Assembly: GCA_932294295.1 (NCBI GenBank)
Contig: OW028580.1
Coordinates: forward strand, 9,143,374 to 9,207,373
DNA: 64,000 bases
DNA from: Alitta virens
Taxonomy: Eukaryota > Annelida > Polychaeta > Phyllodocida > Nereididae
Reading direction: 5' to 3'
The translations under genes were made by a program, and so were the position numbers. Of the stretch, positions 52,124-62,868 are shown one piece after another. The notes under the pieces are model-generated. The model was not told the origin of the DNA. It saw only the letters and a list, made by a program, of their open reading frames with translations, and made no database searches. How positions within the stretch are numbered: position 1 is the first letter of the stretch; every line of letters starts with the position of its first letter.

Positions 52124-54350
52124 CTGAGTTTGACAATTCTGAAATAATCAATCATTGAGTTTGACCATTCTGAGTTGATCAAACGTTCAGTATGACCTTT
52201 CTGAATTAATCAAACATTGAGTCCAACCATTTTGGTTTGAATGAGATTGAGTTTGACAATTCTGAAATGTTCGATCATTGAGTTTGACAATTCTGAAATG
52301 TTCGATCATTGAGTTTGACAATTCTGAGATGATCGATCATTGAGTTTGACTATTCTGATTTGGTCAAACATTCAGTATGACCATTCTGAATTAATCAAAC
52401 ATTGAGTCCAACCATTTTGGTTTGAATGAAAATTGAGTTTGACAATTCTGAAATGTTCGATCATTGAGTCTGACTATTCTGAGTTGATCAGACATTCTGT
52501 TTGACCAATCTGAGTTAATCAAACATTGAGTCCAACCATTTTGGTTTGATTAAAAATTGAGTTTGACAATTCTGAAATGTTCGATCATTGAGTTTGACTA
52601 TTCTGATTTGGTCAAACATTCAGTATGACCATTCTGAATTAATCAAACATTGAGTCCAACCATTTTGGTTTGAATGAAAATTGAGTTTGACAATTCTGAA
52701 ATGTTTGATCATTGAGTTTGACAATTCTGAAATGTTCGATCATTGAGTCTTACTATTCTGAGTTGATCAGACATTCTGTTTGACTAATCTGAGTTAATCA
52801 AACATTCAGTCCAACCATTTTGGTTTGAATGAAAATTGAGTTTGACAATTCTGAAATGTTCAATCATTGAGTCTGACTATTCTGAGTTGATCAGACATTC
52901 AGTATGACCATTCTGAATTAATCAAACATTGAGTCCAGCCATTTTGGTTTGAATGAAAATTGAGTTTGACAATTCTGAAATGTTCGATCATTGAGTTTGA
53001 CAATTCTGAGATGATCGATCATTGAGTCTGACTATTCTGAGTTGATCAGACATTCTGTTTGACCAATCTGAGTTAATCAAACATTCAGTCCAACCATTTT
53101 GGTTTGATTGAAAATTGAGTTTGACAATTCTGAAATGTTCGATCATTGAGTTTGACTATTCTGATTTGGTCAAACATTCAGTATGACCATTCTGAATTAA
53201 TCAAACATTGAGTCCAACCATTTTGGTTTGAATGAAAATTGAGTTTGACAATTCTGAAATGTTCGATCATTGAGTTTGACAATTCTGAAATGTTCGATCA
53301 TTGAGTTTGACTATTCTGATTTGGTCAAACATTTAGTATGACCATTCTGAGCTAATCAAACATTGAGTCCAACCATTTTGTTTTGAATGAAAATTGAGTT
53401 TGACAATTCTGAAATGTTCGATCATTGAGTTTGACTATTCTGAGTTGATCAAACATTCAGTATGACCATTCTGAATTAATCAAACATTGAGTCCAACCAT
53501 TTTGGTTTGAATGAAAATTGAGTTTGACAATTCTGAAATGTTCGATCATTGAGTTTGACAATTCTGAGATGATCGATCATTGAGTCTGACTATTCTGAGT
53601 TGATCAGACATTCTGTTTGACCAATCTGAGTTAATCAAACATTCAGTCCAACCATTTTGGTTTGATTGAAAATTGAGTTTGACAATTCTGAAATGTTCGA
53701 TCATTGAGTTTGACTATTCTGATTCGGTCAAACATTCAGTATGACCATTCTGAGATAATCAAACATTGAGTCCAACCATTTTGGTTTGAATGAAAATTGA
53801 GTTTGACAATTCTGAAATGTTCGATCATAGAGTTTGACTATTCTGAGTTGATCAAACATTCAGTATGACCATTCTGAATTAATCAAACATTGAGTCCAAC
53901 CATTTTGGTTTGAATGAAAATTGAGTTTGACAATTCTGAAATGTTCGATCATTGAGTTTGACAATTCTGAGATGATCGATCATTGAGACTGACTGAGTTG
54001 ATCAGACATTCTGTTTGACCAATCTGAGTTAATCAAACATTCAGTCCAACCATTTTGGTTTGATTGAAAATTGAGTTTGACAATTCTGAAATGTTCGATC
54101 ATTGAGTTTGACTATTCTAAGTTGATCAAACATTCAGTATGACCATTCTGAAAAAAATCAAACATTGAGTCCAACCATTTTGGTTTGAATGAAAATTGAG
54201 TTTGACAATTCTGAAATGTTCGATCATTGAGTTTGACAATTCTGAGATGATCGATCATTGAGTCTGACTATTCTGAGTTGATCAGACATTCTGTTTGACC
54301 AATCTGAGTTAATCAAACATTCAGTCCAACCATTTTGGTTTGATTGAAAA
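52124..54350 (+). repeat. Zone-4 block run, first part
   Basis: It contains a 1-bp-short H (52217-52246, gaatgagattgag), a rare A-A-B-F-G-H block (52247-52432), an A-A-C-D-H block (52681-52835), a 5-bp-deleted C (53983-54008) and a 1-bp-long G with gaaaaaaatc (54133-54164). 52217 to about 52804 recurs at 57358 to about 57945. No gene is seen. Confidence 0.86.
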
Positions 54351-55776
54351 TTGAGTTTGACAATTCTGAAATGTTCGATCATTGAGTTTGACAATTCTGA
54401 AATGTTCGATCATTGAGTTTGACTATTCTGATTTGGTCAAACATTTAGTATGACCATTCTGAGCTAATCAAACATTGAGTCCAACCATTTTTGTTTGAAT
54501 GAAAATTCAGTTTGACAATTCTGAAATGTTCGATCATTGAGTTTGACTATTCTGAGTTGATCAAACATTCAGTATGACCATTCTGAATTAATCAAACATT
54601 GAGTCCAACCATCTTGGTTTGAATGAAAATTGAGTTTGACAATTCTGAAATGTTCGATCATTGAGTTTGACAATTCTGAGATGATCGATCATTGAGTCTG
54701 ACTATTCTGAGTTGATCAGACATTCTGTTTGACCAATCTGAGTTAATCAAACATTCAGTCCAACCATTTTGGTTTGATTGAAAATTGAGTTTGACAATTC
54801 TGAAATGTTCGATCATTGAGTTTGACTATACTGATTTGGTCAAACATTCAGTATGACCATTCTGAATTAATCAAACATTGAGTCCAACCATTTTGGTTTG
54901 AATGAAAATTGAGTTTGACAATTCTGAAATGTTCGATCATTGAGTTTGACAATTCTGAAATGTTCGATCATTGAGTTTGACTATTCTGATTTGGTCAAAC
55001 ATTCAGTATGACCATTCTGAATTAATCAAACATTGAGTCCAACCATTTTGGTTTGAATGAAAATTGAGTTTGACAATTCTGAAATGTTCGATCATTGAGT
55101 TTGACAATTCTGAAATGTTCGATCATTGAGTTTGACTATTCTGATTTGGTCAAACATTTAGTATGACCATTCTGAGCTAATCAAACATTGAGTCCAACCA
55201 TTTTGGTTTGAATGAAAATTGAGTTTGACAATTCTGAAATGTTCGATCATTGAGTTTGACTATTCTGAGTTGATCAAACATTCAGTATGACCATTCTGAA
55301 TTAATCAAACATTGTGTCCAACCATTTTTGTTTGAATGAAAATTCAGTTTGACAATTCTGAAATGTTCGATCATTGAGTTTGACTATTCTGATTTGGTCA
55401 AACATTTAGTATGACCATTCTGAGCTAATGAAACATTGAGTCCAACCATTTTGGTTTGAATGAAAATTGAGTTTGACAATTCTGAAATGTTCGATCATTG
55501 AGTTTGACAATTCTGAGATGATCGATCATTGAGTCTGACTATTCTGAGTTGATCAAACATTCAGTATGACCATTCTGAGCTAATCAAACATTGAGTCCCA
55601 CCATTTTGATTTTATTGAACACTGAGTTTGACAATTCTGAAATGTTCGATCATTGAGTTTGACAATTCTGAGATGATCGATCATTGAGTCTTACTATTCT
55701 GAGTTGATCAGACATTCTGTTTGACCAATCTGAGTTAATCAAACATTCAGTCCAACCATTTTGGTTTGAATGAAAA
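54351..55776 (+). repeat. 1.43-kb segment, copy 1 (second copy at 59.9 kb)
   Basis: Ten blocks: AAFG''H, AC'GH(catcttgg), ABCDE, AF GH, AAFGH, AAFG''H, AC'GH(gtgtcc), AFG''(aatgaaaca)H, ABC'G''H* and ABC(cttac)DH. The same order, including catcttgg, occurs at 59924-61349. The spacing is 180 monomers minus 7 bp, and known indels between them (-1, -5, -1) sum to -7. Confidence 0.9.
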
Positions 55777-56024
55777 TTGAGTTTGACAATTCTGAAATGT
55801 TCGATCATTGAGTCTGACTATTCTGAGTTGATCAGACATTCAGTATGACCATTCTGAATTAATCAAACATTGAGTCCAACCATTTTGGTTTGAATGAAAA
55901 TTGAGTTTGACAATTCTGAAATGTTCGATCATTGAGTTTGACAATTCTGATTTGGTCAAACATTTAGTATGACCATTCTGAATTAATCAAACATTGAGTC
56001 CAACCATTTTGGTTTGAATGAAAA
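55095..56024 (+). repeat. 930-bp tandem duplication, copy 1 (30 monomers)
   Basis: Bases 55095-55950 match 56025-56880. The unit contains AFG''H, AC'GH(gtgtcc with tttttg), AFG''(aatgaaaca)H, the H* block, ABC(cttac)DH and ACGH. The right edge is an A/F hybrid monomer at 55932-55962, the expected product of an unequal crossover between a B/A and an F monomer. Confidence 0.93.
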
Positions 56025-56954
56025 TTGAGTTTGACAATTCTGAAATGTTCGATCATTGAGTTTGACTATTCTGATTTGGTCAAACATTTAGTATGACCAT
56101 TCTGAGCTAATCAAACATTGAGTCCAACCATTTTGGTTTGAATGAAAATTGAGTTTGACAATTCTGAAATGTTCGATCATTGAGTTTGACTATTCTGAGT
56201 TGATCAAACATTCAGTATGACCATTCTGAATTAATCAAACATTGTGTCCAACCATTTTTGTTTGAATGAAAATTCAGTTTGACAATTCTGAAATGTTCGA
56301 TCATTGAGTTTGACTATTCTGATTTGGTCAAACATTTAGTATGACCATTCTGAGCTAATGAAACATTGAGTCCAACCATTTTGGTTTGAATGAAAATTGA
56401 GTTTGACAATTCTGAAATGTTCGATCATTGAGTTTGACAATTCTGAGATGATCGATCATTGAGTCTGACTATTCTGAGTTGATCAAACATTCAGTATGAC
56501 CATTCTGAGCTAATCAAACATTGAGTCCCACCATTTTGATTTTATTGAACACTGAGTTTGACAATTCTGAAATGTTCGATCATTGAGTTTGACAATTCTG
56601 AGATGATCGATCATTGAGTCTTACTATTCTGAGTTGATCAGACATTCTGTTTGACCAATCTGAGTTAATCAAACATTCAGTCCAACCATTTTGGTTTGAA
56701 TGAAAATTGAGTTTGACAATTCTGAAATGTTCGATCATTGAGTCTGACTATTCTGAGTTGATCAGACATTCAGTATGACCATTCTGAATTAATCAAACAT
56801 TGAGTCCAACCATTTTGGTTTGAATGAAAATTGAGTTTGACAATTCTGAAATGTTCGATCATTGAGTTTGACAATTCTGAGATGATCGATCATTGAGTCT
56901 GACTATTCTGAGTTGATCAGACATTCTGTTTGACCAATCTGAGTTAATCAAACA
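56025..56954 (+). repeat. 930-bp tandem duplication, copy 2
   Basis: It matches copy 1 through 56880, then continues with an ordinary B at 56862-56892 and an ABCDE block. The unjoined ancestral arrangement is thus still visible here, while copy 1 carries the hybrid. Confidence 0.92.
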
Positions 56955-59087
56955 TTGAGTCCAACCATTTTGGTTTGATTGAAAATTGAGTTTGACAATT
57001 CTGAAATGTTCGATCATTGAGTTTGACTATTCTGATTTGGTCAAACATTTAGTATGACCATTCTGAATTAATCAAACATTGAGTCCAACCATTTTGGTTT
57101 GAATGAAAATTGAGTTTGACAATTCTGAAATGTTCGATCATTGAGTTTGACAATTCTGAAATGTTCGATCATTGAGTTTGACTATTCTGATTTGGTCAAA
57201 CATTTAGTATGACCATTCTGAGCTAATCAAACATTGAGTCCAACCATTTTGTTTTGAATGAAAATTGAGTTTGACAATTCTGAAATGTTCGATCATTGAG
57301 TTTGACTATTCTGAGTTGATCAAACATTCAGTATGACCATTCTGAATTAATCAAACATTGAGTCCAACCATTTTGGTTTGAATGAGATTGAGTTTGACAA
57401 TTCTGAAATGTTCGATCATTGAGTTTGACAATTCAGAAATGTTCGATCATTGAGTTTGACAATTCTGAGATGATCGATCATTGAGTTTGACTATTCTGAT
57501 TTGGTCAAACATTCAGTATGACCATTCTGAATTAATCAAACATTGAGTCCAACCATTTTGGTTTGAATGAAAATTGAGTTTGACAATTCTGAAATGTTCG
57601 ATCATTGAGTCTGACTATTCTGAGTTGATCAGACATTCTGTTTGACCAATCTGAGTTAATCAAACATTGAGTCCAACCATTTTGGTTTGATTAAAAATTG
57701 AGTTTGACAATTCTGAAATGTTCGATCATTGAGTTTGACTATTCTGATTTGGTCAAACATTCAGTATGACCATTCGGAATTAATCAAACATTGAGTCCAA
57801 CCATTTTGGTTTGAATGAAAATTGAGTTTGACAATTCTGAAATGTTTGATCATTGAGTTTGACAATTCTGAAATGTTCGATCATTGAGTCTTACTATTCT
57901 GAGTTGATCAGACATTCTGTTTGACTAATCTGAGTTAATCAAACATTGAGTCCAACCATTTTGGTTTGAATGAAAATTGAGTTTGACAATTCTGAAATGT
58001 TCGATCATTGAGTTTGACAATTCTGAGATGATCGATCATTGAGTCTGACTATTCTGAGTTGATCAGACATTCTGTTTGACCAATCTGAGTTAATCAAACA
58101 TTCAGTCCAACCATTTTGGTTTGATTGAAAATTGAGTTTGACAATTCTGAAATGTTCGATCATTGAGTTTGAATATTCTGATTTGGTCAAACATTCAGTA
58201 TGACCATTCTGAATTAATCAAACATTGAGTCCAACCATTTTGGTTTGAATGAAAATTGACTTTGACAATTCTGAAATGTTCGATCATTGAGTTTGACAAT
58301 TCTGAAATGTTCGATCATTGAGTTTGACTATTCTGATTTGGTCAAACATTCAGTATGACCATTCTGAATTAATCAAACATTGAGTCCAACCATTTTGGTT
58401 TGAATGAAAATTGAGTTTGACAATTCTGAAATGTTCGATCATTGAGTTTGACAATTCTGAGATGATCGATCATTGAGTCTGACTATTCTGAGTTGATCAG
58501 ACATTCTGTTTGACCAATCTGAGTTAATCAAACATTCAGTCCAACCATTTTGGTTTGATTGAAAATTGAGTTTGACAATTCTGAAATGTTCGATCATTGA
58601 GTTTGACTATTCTGATTCGGTCAAACATTCAGTATGACCATTCTGAGATAATCAAACATTGAGTCCAACCATTTTGGTTTGAATGAAAATTGAGTTTGAC
58701 AATTCTGAAATGTTCGATCATTGAGTTTGACTATTCTGAGTTGATCAAACATTCAGTATGACCATTCTGAATTAATCAAACATTGAGTCCAACCATTTTG
58801 GTTTGAATGAAAATTGAGTTTGACAATTCTGAAATGTTCGATCATTGAGTTTGACAATTCTGAGATGATCGATCATTGAGACTGACTGAGTTGATCAGAC
58901 ATTCTGTTTGACCAATCTGAGTTAATCAAACATTCAGTCCAACCATTTTGGTTTGATTGAAAATTGAGTTTGATAATTCTGAAATGTTCGATCATTGAGT
59001 TTGACTATTCTGATTCGGTCAAACATTCAGTATGACCATTCTGAGATAATCAATCATTGAGTCCAACCATTTTGGTTTGAATGAAAA
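56955..59087 (+). repeat. Zone-4 block run, second part
   Basis: It contains the second copy of the 52.2-kb segment (57358 to about 57945, with the same 1-bp loss at 57358-57387, A-A-B-F-G-H order and gactaatctg) and a 5-bp-deleted C at 58876-58901. The blocks after 58411 resemble 53518-54070. No gene is seen. Confidence 0.86.
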
Positions 59088-59923
59088 TTGAGTTTGACAA
59101 TTCTGAAATGTTCGATCATTGAGTTTGACTATTCTGATTTGGTCAAACATTCAGTATGACCATTCTGAATTAATCAAACATTGAGTCCAACCATTTTGCA
59201 TTGAATGAAAATTGAGTTTGACAATTCTGAAATGTTCGATCATTGAGTTTGACAATTCTGAAATGTTCGATCATTGAGTTTGACTATTCTGATTTGGTCA
59301 AACATTTAGTATGACCATTCTGAGCTAATCAAACATTGAGTCCAACCATTTTTGTTTGAATGAAAATTCAGTTTGACAATTCTGAAATGTTCGGTCATTG
59401 AGTTTGACTATTCTGAGTTGATCAAACATTCAGTATGACCATTCTGAATTAATCAAACATTGAGTCCAACCATATTGGTTTGAATGAAAATTGAGTTTGA
59501 CAATTCTGAAATGTTCGATCATTGAGTTTGACAATTCTGAGATGATCGATCATTGAGTCTGACTATTCTGAGTTGATCAAACATTCAGTATGACATTCTG
59601 AGATAATCATACATTGAGTCCAACCATTTTGGTTTGATTGAAAATTGAGTTTGACAATTCTGAAATGTTCGATCATTGAGTTTGACTATTCTGAGTTGAT
59701 CAAACATTCAGTATGACCATTCTGAATAAATCAAACATTGAGTCCAACCATTTTGGTTTGAATGAAAATTGAGTTTGACAATTCTGAAATGTTCGATCAT
59801 TGAGTTTGACAATTCTGAGATGATCGATCATTGAGTCTGACTATTCTGAGTTGATCAGACATTCTGTTTGACCAATCTGAGATAATCAAACATTCAGTCC
59901 AACCATTTTGGTTTGATTGAAAA
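59088..59923 (+). repeat. Long-range copy of 27830-28665
   Basis: Six blocks (AFGH with cattg; AAFG''H; A with gttcggtcattg then C'GH; ABCG' with 1 bp missing, then E'; AC'GH; ABCDE) match 27830-28665. Both carry the unusual gttcggtcat and the same 1-bp loss (tatgacattctg). They are 31,258 bp apart, which is 1,009 monomers minus 21 bp; the indels I list between them sum to -21. Confidence 0.9.
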
Positions 59924-61349
59924 TTGAGTTTGACAATTCTGAAATGTTCGATCATTGAGTTTGACAATTCTGAAATGTTCGATCATTGAGTTTGACTATT
60001 CTGATTTGGTCAAACATTTAGTATGACCATTCTGAGCTAATCAAACATTGAGTCCAACCATTTTTGTTTGAATGAAAATTCAGTTTGACAATTCTGAAAT
60101 GTTCGATCATTGAGTTTGACTATTCTGAGTTGATCAAACATTCAGTATGACCATTCTGAATTAATCAAACATTGAGTCCAACCATCTTGGTTTGAATGAA
60201 AATTGAGTTTGACAATTCTGAAATGTTCGATCATTGAGTTTGACAATTCTGAGATGATCGATCATTGAGTCTGACTATTCTGAGTTGATCAGACATTCTG
60301 TTTGACCAATCTGAGTTAATCAAACATTCAGTCCAACCATTTTGGTTTGATTGAAAATTGAGTTTGACAATTCTGAAATGTTCGATCATTGAGTTTGACT
60401 GTACTGATTTGGTCAAACATTCAGTATGACCATTCTGAATTAATCAAACATTGAGTCCAACCATTTTGGTTTGAATGAAAATTGAGTTTGACAATTCTGA
60501 AATGTTCGATCATTGAGTTTGACAATTCTGAAATGTTCGATCATTGAGTTTGACTATTCTGATTTGGTCAAACATTCAGTATGACCATTCTGAATTAATC
60601 AAACATTGAGTCCAACCATTTTGGTTTGAATGAAAATTGAGTTTGACAATTCTGAAATGTTCGATCATTGAGTTTGACAATTCTGAAATGTTCGATCATT
60701 GAGTTTGACTATTCTGATTTGGTCAAACATTTAGTATGACCATTCTGAGCTAATCAAACATTGAGTCCAACCATTTTGGTTTGAATGAAAATTGAGTTTG
60801 ACAATTCTGAAATGTTCGATCATTGAGTTTGACTATTCTGAGTTGATCAAACATTCAGTATGACCATTCTGAATTAATCAAACATTGTGTCCAACCATTT
60901 TGGTTTGAATGAAAATTCAGTTTGACAATTCTGAAATGTTCGATCATTGAGTTTGACTATTCTGATTTGGTCAAACATTTAGTATGACCATTCTGAGCTA
61001 ATGAAACATTGAGTCCAACCATTTTGGTTTGAATGAAAATTGAGTTTGACAATTCTGAAATGTTCGATCATTGAGTTTGACAATTCTGAGATGATCGATC
61101 ATTGAGTCTGACTATTCTGAGTTGATCAAACATTCAGTATGACCATTCTGAGCTAATCAAACATTGAGTCCCACCATTTTGATTTTATTGAACACTGAGT
61201 TTGACAATTCTGAAATGTTCGATCATTGAGTTTGACAATTCTGAGATGATCGATCATTGAGTCTTACTATTCTGAGTTGATCAGACATTCTGTTTGACCA
61301 ATCTGAGTTAATCAAACATTCAGTCCAACCATTTTGGTTTGAATGAAAA
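59924..61349 (+). repeat. 1.43-kb segment, copy 2
   Basis: It matches 54351-55776 block for block. Noted differences are actgtactg for actatactg (60389 region) and ttttggtttg for tttttgtttg after gtgtcc. Confidence 0.9.
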
Positions 61350-62868
61350 TTGAGTTTGACAATTCTGAAATGTTCGATCATTGAGTTTGACAATTCTGAG
61401 ATGATCGATCATTGAGTCTGACTATTCTGAGTTGATCAGACATTCTGTTTGACCAATCTGAGTTAATCAAACATTCAGTCCAACCATTTTGGTTTGATTG
61501 AAAATTGAGTTTGACAATTCTGAAATGTTCGATCATTGAGTTTGACTATTCTGATTTGGTCAAACATTCAGTATGACCATTCTGAATTAATCAAACATTG
61601 AGTCCAACCATTTTGGTTTGAATGAAAATTGAGTTTGACAATTCTGAAATGTTCGATCATTGAGTTTGACAATTCTGAAATGTTCGATCATTGAGTTTGA
61701 CTATTCTGATTTGGTCAAACATTTAGTATGACCATTCTGAGCTAATCAAACATTGAGTCCAACCATTTTGTTTTGAATGAAAATTGAGTTTGACAATTCT
61801 GAAATGTTCGATCATTGAGTTTGACTATTCTGAGTTGATCAAACATTCAGTATGACCATTCTGAATTAATCAAACATTGAGTCCAACCATTTTGGTTTGA
61901 ATGAAAATTGAGTTTGACAATTCTGAAATGTTCGATCATTGAGTTTGACAATTCTGAGATGATCGATCATTGAGTCTGACTATTCTGAGTTGATCAAACA
62001 TTCAGTATGACCATTCTGAGATAATCAAACATTGAGTCCAACCATTTTGGTTTGATTGAAAATTGAGTTTGACAATTCTGAAATGTTCGATCATTGAGTT
62101 TGACTATTCTGAGTTGATCAAACATTCAGTATGACCATTCTGAATTAATCAAACATTGAGTCCAACCATTTTGGTTTGAATGAAAATTGAGTTTGACAAT
62201 TCTGAAATGTTCGATCATTGAGTTTGACAATTCTGAGATGATCGATCATTGAGTCTGACTATTCTGAGTTGATCAGACATTCTGTTTGACCAATCTGAGT
62301 TAATCAAACATTCAGTCCAACCATTTTGGTTTGATTGAAAATTGAGTTTGACAATTCTGAAATGTTCGATCATTGAGTTTGACTATTCTGATTCGGTCAA
62401 ACATTCAGTATGACCATTCTGAGATAATCAAACATTGAGTCCAACCATTTTGGTTTGAATGAAAATTGAGTTTGACAATTCTGAAATGTTCGATCATTGA
62501 GTTTGACTATTCTGAGTTGATCAAACATTCAGTAAGACCATTCTGAATTAATCAAACATTGAGTCCAACCATTTTGGTTTGAATGAAAATTGAGTTTGAC
62601 AATTCTGAAATGTTCGATCATTGAGTTTGACAATTCTGAGATGATCGATCATTGAGTCTGACTATTCTGAGTTGATCAGACATTCTGTTTGACCAATCTG
62701 AGTTAATCAAACATTCAGTCCAACCATTTTGGTTTGAATGAAAATTGAGTTTGACAATTCTGAAATGTTCGATCATTGAGTTTGACTATTCTGATTTGGT
62801 CAAACATTCAGTATGACCATTCTGAATTAATCAAACATTGAGTCCAACCATTTTGGTTTGAATGAAAA
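61350..62868 (+). repeat. 1,519-bp spaced pair of 713-bp cassettes, unit 1
   Basis: The 713-bp cassette (61350-62062) is followed by AC'GH, ABCDE, AF(cggtc)G'H, AC'G(cagtaagacc)H, an ABCD block ending gaatg, and AFGH. The cassette then restarts at 62869, again 49 monomers away. The block order differs from the 49-monomer unit at 5.9 kb, so the equal length is probably coincidental. Confidence 0.88.
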
